DNA of 6,435 bases. Source: an uncultured Planctomycetaceae bacterium (GTDB lineage: Bacteria; Planctomycetota; Planctomycetia; Pirellulales; UBA1268). Location of the stretch: positions 1 to 6,435 of the forward strand of contig CALCGM010000594.1 in assembly GCA_937900985.1 (NCBI GenBank). Reading direction: 5' to 3'. A program made the translations under genes and the position numbers. A model generated the notes under the pieces. It had not been told where the DNA came from. It made no database searches and saw nothing but the letters and a program-made list of their open reading frames with translations. This document shows positions 1-6,083 of this stretch, in pieces. How positions within the stretch are numbered: the first letter of the stretch is position 1; every line of letters starts with the position of its first letter.

Positions 1-192
1 TGAGCCCGGGGCTGCCCCTCCGGCGTATAGGAGCGAGCGACGCCCGGAGGGCCAAGAGTCAGAAAACGGGACGGGTCCGCGGGCCGCGAAGCGGCCTCGG
101 CGTAGCCGAGGTGCCTTCGGCACCCGTGGACCCGTCCCGCTTGCGCGGCGGAGGGCCCGCAGCGAGCGTCCGGAGGGGCAGCCCCGGGCTCA
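1..192. repeat. Composite palindromic element with perfect 23-bp inverted ends
   Basis: Bases 1-23, beginning TGAGCCCGGGGC, are the exact reverse complement of 170-192. Inside these ends the two sides are not mirror images. The left side has AGCGAGCG at 32-39 and GGAGGGCC at 46-53; the right side has GGAGGGCC at 150-157 and AGCGAGCG at 161-168, so the blocks are in the same orientation but swapped order. CCCTCCGG at 16-23 can also pair locally with CCGGAGGG at 44-51. The centre (67-139) is a separate long stem carrying three small hairpins. No open reading frame or transposase is visible inside. The architecture suggests a non-autonomous mobile or REP-like extragenic element, and it may also act as a transcription terminator for mnmG; both are inferences. 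The left flank is outside the window, so target duplications cannot be checked. Confidence 0.8.
67..139. other. Fully paired four-way-junction (cloverleaf-like) structure
   Basis: A 17-bp basal stem pairs 67-83 with 123-139, with one G-T wobble at 79/127. It encloses three contiguous hairpins with no unpaired bases between them: 84-87/91-94 with loop GAA, 95-101/105-111 with loop GTA, and 112-115/119-122 with loop TTC. Only nine of the 73 bases are unpaired. The first arm contains GCGAAGC, a sequence known to form an exceptionally stable three-base-loop mini-hairpin in DNA. The fold could form in RNA or as an extruded single-strand or cruciform DNA. It is tRNA-sized but lacks 7-nt anticodon and T loops, so it is not a tRNA. 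Function is unknown; a recognition structure for a REP-type or other nuclease or transposase, or a structured RNA, are possibilities. Confidence 0.75.
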
Positions 193-2043
193 CCCCGAGC
201 GCCCCCCCGAGCGACCCTCAAGATGCACCAGCACCAGAGCGAGATCCGCTGGCGTGATCCCGCTGACGCGGCCGGCCTGGCCGAGGGTGCGGGGCTGCAC
301 CGCCGCGAGCTTCTCGCGGGCCTCCGCACGGAGGTGCCGGACACCAGCGTAGTCAAAGCCGAGGGGAATCGTGCGATCCGCATGCTGCCGCTGCCGGTCA
401 ATCCGCTGCCGCTCAAGAGCGAGATACCCCTCGTAGCGAATGTCGGTGATGATCTGCCCCACGACGTCGGGAGACACCTCGGCAAGCGCTGGGGCGATGG
501 CCACACAGTCGCTCCACTGCATCTCGGGCCGTCGCAGCCGCTCAAGCAGCACGACGCCGTCCATGCGGTGCGCGGCGAGCGTGGCTCGGGCGGCCTCGAT
601 CGCGGCCTGCTTGGCGGTGAGCCGCTCGACGCGATGGGGCTCGGCAAGGCCGATGCTGCTGGCCATTGGCGTGAGGCGACGGTCGGCGTTGTCGTGCCGC
701 AGGGCGAGGCGGTGTTCGGCCCGGCTGGTGAACATGCGGTAGGGCTCGTCGACTCCCCGCGTGACGAGGTCGTCGATCAGCACGCCGATATACGACTCCT
801 CGCGGGAGAGCGTGAGCGGGTCGCGGTCGGCGGCTGACAGTGCCGCGTTGGCACCGGCCACGAGCCCCTGAGCAGCCGCCTCTTCGTAGCCGGTGGTGCC
901 GTTGACCTGGCCTGCCAGAAACAGGCCAGCGACCCGCTTGCTTTGGAGCGAAAGCTGCAGCTGATCCGGCGGGCAGTAGTCGTATTCGACGGCGTAGCCG
1001 TAGCGCATGATTTCGGCCCGCTCGAGGCCGGGAATCAGCCGCACCATCTGCTCCTGCACATCCCGCGGCAGGCTCGTGGAGATGCCGTTGACGTAGATTT
1101 CCTGGGTGCGGCGGCCCTCAGGCTCGAGAAACAGCTGATGGCTGTCGCGATCGGCAAACCGCACGATCTTGTCTTCGATGCTTGGGCAGTAGCGGGGGCC
1201 CCGCGAGGCGATCTGGCCCGAATACATCGGTGAGCGGTGGAGGTTTGCCCGAATGACCGCATGCACCTCGGGAGTGGTGCGGGTGATCCAGCAGACGAGC
1301 TGCTCGGTCTCAATTGCATTCGTCAGGAAGGAGAACGGCTGGGGCGTGGCGTCGCCGGGCTGCACCTCCAGCGAGGCGGTGTCGATCGAGGTGGCGGACA
1401 GCCGACAGGGCGTGCCGGTCTTGAAACGATCAACCGTGAAGCCGAGCCGGGCGAGGGCTCCGCTGATGCCGGCCGAGGTGCCCTCTCCTGCTCGGCCGCC
1501 AGCCGTCTTCGCTTCGCCAGTGTGCATGACGGCCTGCAGGAAGGTGCCAGTCGTCAGCACCACTGAGGTCGCCCGATACTCCGCGTCGCCGCGGACCCGC
1601 ACTCCCGCAATCCGCCAGGCGGCCCGACCTGGGCCTGGGTTTTCCACCGGCTCAACGATGAGGTCGTCGACCTGTTCCTGCTTGAGCACCAGTCCGGGCG
1701 TGGCTTCGAGCTCCTCCTTGACCCACTGCTGATACTGCCGCTTGTCGGCCTGGGCCCGTGGGCCGTGCATGGCCGGCCCCTTGGAGCGATTGAGCACGCG
1801 AAACTGGATGCCGGCAGCATCGATTGCTCGGCCCATGATGCCGCCGAGGGCGTCGACCTCGCGGACCAGCTGGGCCTTGCCAACGCCGCCGATCGCCGGG
1901 TTGCAGCTCATCTGGCCGACGGTGTCGAGGTTGGCCGAGAGCAGGGCCGTCGTTGCGCCAAGGCGGGCCGCAGCGGCCGCCGCCTCAGCGCCAGCATGGC
2001 CGCCTCCGACGACGACGACATCGTAGTGGTAGACATTGTGCAC
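190..2043 (-). CDS. mnmG: tRNA uridine-5-carboxymethylaminomethyl synthesis enzyme MnmG (GidA)
   Basis: MnmG is an FAD-dependent cytoplasmic enzyme that, with the GTPase MnmE, installs the (carboxymethyl)aminomethyl group on C5 of the wobble uridine (U34) of certain tRNAs, using methylene-tetrahydrofolate and glycine or ammonium. From the GTG at 2043 the protein has 617 residues, close to the usual length. Visible family features are the Rossmann FAD-binding GGGHAGAE (13-20), [10 protein letters not shown] (47-56), KTGTPCRL (208-215), the conserved [10 protein letters not shown] (283-292, with the family cysteine), [16 protein letters not shown] (378-393) and [13 protein letters not shown] (435-447). 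The C-terminal tRNA- and MnmE-binding domain ends in [11 protein letters not shown] and is intact. The start is chosen because GGAGA lies 8 nt upstream and the protein begins just before the FAD motif; an in-frame ATG at 2157 would add 38 residues without family character. The tail GRSGGRSG runs into the palindromic element, whose terminal TGA is the stop codon. No mnmE is visible. Confidence 0.97.
   Translation of the reverse strand: MHNVYHYDVVVVGGGHAGAEAAAAAARLGATTALLSANLDTVGQMSCNPAIGGVGKAQLVREVDALGGIMGRAIDAAGIQFRVLNRSKGPAMHGPRAQADKRQYQQWVKEELEATPGLVLKQEQVDDLIVEPVENPGPGRAAWRIAGVRVRGDAEYRATSVVLTTGTFLQAVMHTGEAKTAGGRAGEGTSAGISGALARLGFTVDRFKTGTPCRLSATSIDTASLEVQPGDATPQPFSFLTNAIETEQLVCWITRTTPEVHAVIRANLHRSPMYSGQIASRGPRYCPSIEDKIVRFADRDSHQLFLEPEGRRTQEIYVNGISTSLPRDVQEQMVRLIPGLERAEIMRYGYAVEYDYCPPDQLQLSLQSKRVAGLFLAGQVNGTTGYEEAAAQGLVAGANAALSAADRDPLTLSREESYIGVLIDDLVTRGVDEPYRMFTSRAEHRLALRHDNADRRLTPMASSIGLAEPHRVERLTAKQAAIEAARATLAAHRMDGVVLLERLRRPEMQWSDCVAIAPALAEVSPDVVGQIITDIRYEGYLALERQRIDRQRQHADRTIPLGFDYAGVRHLRAEAREKLAAVQPRTLGQAGRVSGITPADLALVLVHLEGRSGGRSG
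193..216. repeat. Tandem 12-bp duplication at the mnmG 3' end
   Basis: CCCCGAGCGCCC (193-204) is followed directly by CCCCGAGCGACC (205-216), an 11 of 12 match. On the minus strand it encodes the last eight residues of MnmG, GRSG repeated twice, just before the stop codon provided by the palindromic element. It may reflect slippage or an event linked to arrival of the element. Confidence 0.7.
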
Positions 2044-2181
2044 GCGATGGGTCTCCGAGCGACGAGTGTAGCACCATGCAGCAGCGGTTCCGCCGCAGGA
2101 AGCGGCCATCGAGGATGCCGGCATTTCCCGTACACTCAGGCACTCGCTTGCCCGCACGCATCCCCAAGACTTCCGAGGCCG
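2044..2181. promoter_or_regulatory. Divergent promoter region between mnmG and the glycosyltransferase
   Basis: This 138-bp spacer must carry the start signals of both divergent genes. TACACT, a -10-like hexamer, occurs once on each strand: 2065-2070 on the minus strand, pointing to mnmG, and 2131-2136 on the plus strand, pointing to the glycosyltransferase. Neither has a convincing -35 box at 16-18 nt, so the promoter calls are weak. Between them lie a 5-bp stem-loop (GCCGC 2092-2096 with GCGGC 2102-2106) and a perfect 10-bp palindrome, ATGCCGGCAT (2115-2124). The palindrome sits just upstream of the plus-strand TACACT, where an operator could lie. No RNA gene or credible small protein is seen here. 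Confidence 0.3.
2052..2056 (-). promoter_or_regulatory. mnmG ribosome-binding site
   Basis: The minus strand reads GGAGA, 8 nt before the GTG codon at 2043. This spacing supports GTG as the true start rather than the upstream ATG at 2157. Confidence 0.65.
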
Positions 2182-2949
2182 ATGGACGACCTCACCGCCG
2201 ACCTGACATCTTCAGCCGACTGGCCGGCTGGCCGCGTGCTGGTGGTGATGGCCACCTTCAACGAGCGGGATAACGTCTGCCCGCTGATGGAAGCCGTCCT
2301 CGCTGCCGACGAGCGGGTGCAGGTGCTCGTCGTCGACGACGATTCTCCCGACGGCACGGGCCAGCTCGCCCTCGACACCGCCGCCCGCCACCGCCGGGCC
2401 CATGTGCTGATCCGCCGCGGCCGCAAAGGCCTCGGCTCGGCCATCCTTGAAGGCTTTGAGATCGCTGCTGCCCGTGGCTTTGAGATCGCGTTCAACATGG
2501 ATGCCGACTTCAGCCATGACCCCGCCGACCTCCCGCGGCTGATGGCAGCGATTGAGCCGATTGGCGGCAGGCCGCTCGACCTGGTGATCGGCTCGCGGCG
2601 GGTGCTCGGCGGCCGGGTGGTCGGCTGGCCGGTCTCGAGGCATGTGTCGAGCAGGCTGGTGGGCTGGTTTACGCGGCTGATTCTTCGCGTGCCGGTGCGG
2701 GACGGCTCAAGCGGCTACCGCGGCCTGCGGCTGGCGATGCTCCCCCGGCTTTCGTCGCGGCCGATGTGCACAGGCTATGCCTTCCACGAAGACCTTGTCT
2801 GGCGGGTGCACCGTGCCGGCGGCCGCATCATGGAGGTGCCGATCTGCTTTACCGACCGCACCCGCGGTCGCAGCAAGGCTAACCTTGCTGCGGTGGTCGA
2901 GGGCATCCGCGACCTGCTACGGCTGGCCTGGTGGAACCTTCGCGGCTGA
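2182..2949 (+). CDS. Polyprenol-phosphate mannosyltransferase-like GT2 glycosyltransferase
   Basis: This family transfers a sugar, typically mannose from GDP-mannose, to the phosphate of a polyprenol (dolichol-phosphate mannose synthase type). The product is a lipid-linked donor used at the membrane for protein or glycan glycosylation. The 255-residue protein is a single GT-A domain: [11 protein letters not shown] (21-31), [11 protein letters not shown] (50-60) for nucleotide and metal binding, MDADFSHDP (106-114) with the DxD motif, IGSRRVLGG (136-144), GSSGYRGL (175-182), [11 protein letters not shown] (198-208) and [15 protein letters not shown] (218-232). All are typical of the DPM1/Ppm1 branch. 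There is no C-terminal GtrA-like or other membrane domain, so it resembles the soluble catalytic form that associates peripherally with membrane. The ATG at 2182 places the first family motif about 20 residues in and has GAGG only 3 nt upstream, which is close. The frame is open far upstream, but there it is antisense to mnmG. The exact sugar is not provable from sequence. Confidence 0.9.
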   Translation: MDDLTADLTSSADWPAGRVLVVMATFNERDNVCPLMEAVLAADERVQVLVVDDDSPDGTGQLALDTAARHRRAHVLIRRGRKGLGSAILEGFEIAAARGFEIAFNMDADFSHDPADLPRLMAAIEPIGGRPLDLVIGSRRVLGGRVVGWPVSRHVSSRLVGWFTRLILRVPVRDGSSGYRGLRLAMLPRLSSRPMCTGYAFHEDLVWRVHRAGGRIMEVPICFTDRTRGRSKANLAAVVEGIRDLLRLAWWNLRG

Positions 2950-2991
2950 CAGGCATGGCGATCTTCCGCCTGGGAAACTCGCGGCGTCAGC
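2945..2991. terminator. Weak stem-loops in the convergent gap
   Basis: The glycosyltransferase and channel genes end facing each other across 37 bp. GCTGAC (2945-2950) and GTCAGC (2986-2991) are inverted copies that overlap the two stop codons. Between them GGCG (2957-2960) and CGCC (2967-2970) can form a short hairpin. There is no T-tract on either side, so a bidirectional terminator role is only a suggestion. Confidence 0.2.
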
Positions 2992-4120
2992 TGGAGGCAT
3001 ACCACCCGACCACGACCGCCAGCAGCACGATGTAGCTCAGCGGGAAGGCCCAGCGGGAGACATGGTCGATGCGCTGGGCCCGCTGCTCTTCACCCCTGCG
3101 GACGAGCCCATAGATCACCAGGCTCTGCGGGATCGTGAGCGACATGGTGACGAAGGAAATCAGCAGGATCACGTCGGTGAGCGTGAGATAGCTCATCCTG
3201 GGCATGTTGTCGATCACGACGAACTGGTAGGCCACGATCGTCAGCACGCCCACAAAGGCGACGTTGAGCCGATCTGCCAGCGAGTCGATGTCGACCCAGA
3301 AGATCGACCAGATCATCGACACGATCACCAGCAGCGGAAACAGCATCTGCCAGACGAGCTGCCAGCTGCGCCGCTGAAGGTGGATCGTGGCCACGAGTCG
3401 CGAGATGCGGCGGTCTTTGGTGGCCTCGTTGAGAAACGTCTCGTCCGTCGCAAACGTGACATTCTGGAGCACCCAGCCAGCCACATTCACGCTGGAGTTG
3501 CGACGAACAAAATCATCGGTGGCGTTGGCATAGATCTCGTGCACTTCCAAGACCACGTCGTTCGTATTATCCCCGAAAGGCACCAGCTCCGCCTGCAGCT
3601 TCTGCGAATCAAAGGGATAGTCGCGGAGATCCATCGGGGTTTCGAGCACGGCATTGTGCTGGTCCATATACCGCACATGGCCATCGGGATAGACCTCAAT
3701 CTTCACCGCGTTGGGATCGGGAGGCCCCACCTCGTTGACCAGAATGAGCTGCGGCCACCAGCCTGTAAACACCTCGGCAAACTGAAAGTTGCCCTGATAG
3801 ATCTTGCGGTCGACGCCCTCTTCGGCGGCGTCAAAAGCCAGCCGTGGGTCGTCCCATTCCGCCAGCAGGGCGATCTCGGCGACAAACGATTCGTTGACAT
3901 CGTCGATGTCGACCACGTCGAGGATGATGATCGCGCACTTCACCACGGTGGGGGAGGCTGGCGGGTTGGGCATGCCCGCGTCGATCGCCCAGGCCGATCG
4001 CAGACTGCCGAAGAGGCCCAGGACTGCCACCACCGCGATGACGAGGCCGCCGCTCAGGCGACGCGGCTTCCCTCCGCTGAGACGACCTGCACCGGAAAAC
4101 AAGCGACGGGCAGGCTTCAT
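2987..4120 (-). CDS. Prokaryotic pentameric ligand-gated ion channel (Cys-loop receptor family)
   Basis: A 377-residue membrane protein expected to form a homopentameric ligand-gated channel, related to bacterial ELIC and GLIC and to animal nicotinic and GABA receptors. A signal peptide (about 1-45, hydrophobic core 26-37, ending AWA at 43-45) precedes an extracellular beta-sandwich domain. This contains WWPQL (121-125) and LRDYPFDSQKL (165-175), the signature YPFD loop; no flanking cysteines are present, as is usual in bacteria (the only mature-domain cysteine is C61). Four membrane helices follow: M1 about 254-276 with its proline (P261), M2 about 283-301, M3 about 309-339 and M4 about 354-375. 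M3 and M4 are joined by a short charged loop, with no large intracellular domain. By ungapped comparison with ELIC as I remember it, the pore helix has D283 (-1'), R284 (0'), N286 (2'), L293 (9') and F300 (16'), which hints at cation selectivity. The start at 4120 fits the signal peptide and a GAGG 7 nt upstream. The ligand is unknown. Confidence 0.92.
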   Translation of the reverse strand: MKPARRLFSGAGRLSGGKPRRLSGGLVIAVVAVLGLFGSLRSAWAIDAGMPNPPASPTVVKCAIIILDVVDIDDVNESFVAEIALLAEWDDPRLAFDAAEEGVDRKIYQGNFQFAEVFTGWWPQLILVNEVGPPDPNAVKIEVYPDGHVRYMDQHNAVLETPMDLRDYPFDSQKLQAELVPFGDNTNDVVLEVHEIYANATDDFVRRNSSVNVAGWVLQNVTFATDETFLNEATKDRRISRLVATIHLQRRSWQLVWQMLFPLLVIVSMIWSIFWVDIDSLADRLNVAFVGVLTIVAYQFVVIDNMPRMSYLTLTDVILLISFVTMSLTIPQSLVIYGLVRRGEEQRAQRIDHVSRWAFPLSYIVLLAVVVGWYASS

Positions 4121-4127
4121 GGGGAGA

Positions 4128-4131
4128 CCTC
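4128..4131 (-). promoter_or_regulatory. Ion-channel gene ribosome-binding site
   Basis: The minus strand reads GAGG, 7 nt before the ATG at 4120. It favours this start, which exposes a clean signal peptide, over the in-frame ATG at 4189, which would put 23 unrelated residues in front of it. Confidence 0.55.
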
Positions 4132-4199
4132 GTGGATCCTTCGAACGACATGGTTTCAGGCAGTCACTGGCCGGGCGGCCGGCGGCCACTCCTGGAAAT

Positions 4200-4229
4200 G
4201 GGATAGCGGCCGTGCCGCCAGGCTGTCAA
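4200..4229 (-). promoter_or_regulatory. Candidate sigma70-type promoter for the ion-channel gene
   Basis: On the minus strand a perfect TTGACA (4224-4229) is followed after 18 bp by TATCCC (4200-4205). Transcription would start near 4193, giving an untranslated leader of about 70 nt before the ATG at 4120. The -10 box matches only its first three positions. The placement inside the 162-bp gap after the SNF2 stop suggests the channel is transcribed separately from the SNF2 operon. Confidence 0.35.
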
Positions 4230-4253
4230 CGCGAGCCTCAGGCTGCATCGCGG

Positions 4254-4291
4254 GGCAGCCGGACTGTCGCTGCCTTTCATGATCAGGCAGC
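4254..4291 (-). terminator. Overlapping stem-loops at the end of the SNF2 gene
   Basis: GCTGCCT (4269-4275) pairs perfectly with AGGCAGC (4285-4291) around a 9-nt loop; this hairpin straddles the SNF2 stop codon at 4283-4285. The same GCTGCC (4269-4274) can instead pair with GGCAGC at 4254-4259, also with a 9-nt loop. The two stems are mutually exclusive. No T-tract follows on the minus strand, so this may be a weak or factor-dependent terminator, or an RNA-stability hairpin. Confidence 0.35.
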
Positions 4292-6040
4292 CGCGGCGCG
4301 GCGAACCGGCGAGGGGAGGTTGAAGAGGCTGAAGAGTTCGTCCTGCGTAAAGCCCTTGCCTGCCCGCTGGCCCTCCTGCGCAAGGCCTTCGGCGGTTGAG
4401 AGGATCATCTCGGAGAGGTCTCGCTTGCCGGCGAGCACCTTGTCGATCCGCTCCTCGATCGTGCCGGTGGCCAGAAAGCGGGTCACGGTCACGCCGCCCG
4501 TGCCGCCGATGCGATGGGCTCGGTTGATCGCCTGGTCTTCGATGGCCGGATTCCACCAGCGGTCGAAGAGAAACACGTATTCCGAGAACTGGAGATTGAG
4601 CCCCACAGCCCCCGCGCCGTAGGAGAGCAGCAGCACGGAGTGCTCGGGCCGCTCCCGAAACAGCCGGATCGCCTCATCGCGGGCAGGCGTGGGCATGCCG
4701 CCGTGGTATTGCAGAGGCCCGAAGCGGGCGAGCCGGCCAGAGATCTTCTCCAGCGCCGCGACCCACTGGCTAAAAACGATCGCCTTGCGGCCGCTGGCGG
4801 CCACCTCTTCCAGCTCCGCTTCGAGCCGGTCGAGCTTGGAGCTGGCCTGGGTGGCTGGATCGAAGTTGCAGACCTGCTTGAGCCGCAGGACCAGCTCAAA
4901 CACATGCTGGATCGTGGCGCCTGGGCCCATCTCGGAGAGGCGAAACACGCCCTCTTCTTCCGCCAGGCGATACGTCTCCCGCTGCTCCGGAGAGAGCTCG
5001 ATGATCGCGTCGCGATCGATGCGAGGAGGCAGGTCTTTGAGCACCTTGTCTTTGGTTCGCCGCAAGACGTGGTCTGCCACCGACTCGCCGAGGGTCCGCG
5101 GCGGCATGCCATCATGGATCAGCCCGGGGGAGACAAACTCAAACAGCCCCACGAGATCTGCCGCAGAGTTCTCCACCGGCGTGCCCGTCAGCGCCCAGCT
5201 CCGCCGCCGCCGCAGCCCTCGAACCGCCTCGCTCGTGCGGCTGCCGCGGTTTTTGATCCGCTGGGCTTCGTCGAGCACGACAAGGTCGTAGCTGAGCTTG
5301 AGCTCCTCCACCAGAGCCTCGTCGCGGACAAGCACCTCGTAGTTGGCAAGCGTGACGGGCACGTCCTCGAGCTGCCACTGCCATCGCCGCCGCGCGGGCT
5401 CGCCCTCAATCACCGCCACCACCAACTCCGGCGCCCACTCACCGAGTTCCCGCTTCCAGTTGGACACGAGCCCCTTGGGGCAGACCACCAGCACCCGGCG
5501 GGCTTCGCCGCTGTGCACGAGCAGCCGGATCGTGGAGATCGCCTGCATCGACTTGCCGAGGCCCATCTCGTCGGCAAGGACCGCGGAGTGCCGCGGCGCG
5601 AGAAAGGCCATGCCCTCATACTGAAAGGGATACGGATCGTGGGGAAAGACGAGCTCGCTCGTCTCCAGGATGGTCTCGAGGTCGGGCTGGAGCAGGTAGA
5701 AGATCCGCTCGGAGAGCTTGACCACATCTCCAGGGGGCTTGATCCGCGCTCGCGGCCGCACCGCTTCAACAGATCCCCCACGGTCGCCTTCCTGGTGGCA
5801 GCCAACCGACGCGACCGCCGGCCGCTGCCTGGCCGGAGGTGGGGCCGCCGTGGCCTTAAAGGCGTAGCTCCGCACCGCGACGCGAGGCAGCGGCATCGGC
5901 ACCGAGAGGTTCTCAATCTGAATCGGCTCAGGCTTGAGGCAGACCGTCACCGGCTCCGGCAGCGCAAGCCCACCCCACGAGAGCACCTCAAGGGCAGTCC
6001 GCGTCTGAAGTGGAGATGAGGGCGGCAGGCTTGCTGTCAT
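4283..6040 (-). CDS. SNF2-family DEAD/DEAH-type ATPase (compact SWI2/SNF2 helicase-like protein)
   Basis: SNF2 proteins use ATP to translocate on double-stranded DNA and remodel or strip bound proteins. This 585-residue protein has the complete two-lobe motor. Lobe 1 has the Q-motif-like PFQYEGMAFL (138-147), motif I ADEMGLGKS (156-164), Ia VLVVCPKGLVSNW (183-195), motif II LDEAQ (256-260) and motif III LTGTP (284-288). LRRTKDKVLKDLPPR (326-340) follows. Lobe 2 has motif IV VFSQW (422-426), motif V SYGAGAVGLNL (473-483) and motif VI QAINRAHRIGG (503-513). The C-terminus ends in a family-typical DELFSLFNL (567-575). The first 135 residues have no recognisable domain; 65-105 is a Pro/Ala/Arg-rich linker, and no SWIM zinc finger or nuclease domain is visible. 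The ATG at 6040 is preferred because earlier in-frame codons overlap the upstream gene; GAAGAAG lies 8 nt before it. It sits 43 bp downstream of that gene, probably in one operon. The specific function is unknown. Confidence 0.92.
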   Translation of the reverse strand: MTASLPPSSPLQTRTALEVLSWGGLALPEPVTVCLKPEPIQIENLSVPMPLPRVAVRSYAFKATAAPPPARQRPAVASVGCHQEGDRGGSVEAVRPRARIKPPGDVVKLSERIFYLLQPDLETILETSELVFPHDPYPFQYEGMAFLAPRHSAVLADEMGLGKSMQAISTIRLLVHSGEARRVLVVCPKGLVSNWKRELGEWAPELVVAVIEGEPARRRWQWQLEDVPVTLANYEVLVRDEALVEELKLSYDLVVLDEAQRIKNRGSRTSEAVRGLRRRRSWALTGTPVENSAADLVGLFEFVSPGLIHDGMPPRTLGESVADHVLRRTKDKVLKDLPPRIDRDAIIELSPEQRETYRLAEEEGVFRLSEMGPGATIQHVFELVLRLKQVCNFDPATQASSKLDRLEAELEEVAASGRKAIVFSQWVAALEKISGRLARFGPLQYHGGMPTPARDEAIRLFRERPEHSVLLLSYGAGAVGLNLQFSEYVFLFDRWWNPAIEDQAINRAHRIGGTGGVTVTRFLATGTIEERIDKVLAGKRDLSEMILSTAEGLAQEGQRAGKGFTQDELFSLFNLPSPVRRAAAA

Positions 6041-6083
6041 GGTGGCTACTTCTTCGATCGGCACACGCGAGCGGATCGGCCGC

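Noticed and set aside
67..139. A tRNA gene, because the fold is a 73-nt cloverleaf
   Set aside because: All three inner arms have 3-nt loops, there is no 7-nt anticodon loop, no T-loop consensus and the basal stem is 17 bp rather than 7.
1..192. A CRISPR array or a plain rho-independent terminator
   Set aside because: There are no regularly spaced direct repeats, and the stems are not followed by a T-tract; the structure is too elaborate for a simple terminator.
223..1732. Several plus-strand open frames across mnmG
   Set aside because: They are antisense shadows of a fully conserved housekeeping gene and show no domain.
2044..2157. An mnmG start at the ATG at 2157
   Set aside because: The added 38 residues do not resemble MnmG, whereas the GTG at 2043 has a good ribosome-binding site and the expected distance to the FAD motif.
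1765..2181. An upstream extension of the glycosyltransferase frame
   Set aside because: Most of it runs antisense to mnmG and it shows no glycosyltransferase character; the family fold begins just after the ATG at 2182.
2777..4282. A 501-residue plus-strand open frame overlapping the glycosyltransferase end and the channel gene
   Set aside because: Its sequence is antisense to a clear ion channel and shows no domain; it reflects few stop codons in GC-rich sequence.
4514..6019. A 501-residue plus-strand open frame antisense to the SNF2 gene
   Set aside because: It lacks family motifs and is rich in Arg, His and Pro, as expected of a shadow frame in GC-rich DNA; the minus frame has all SNF2 motifs.
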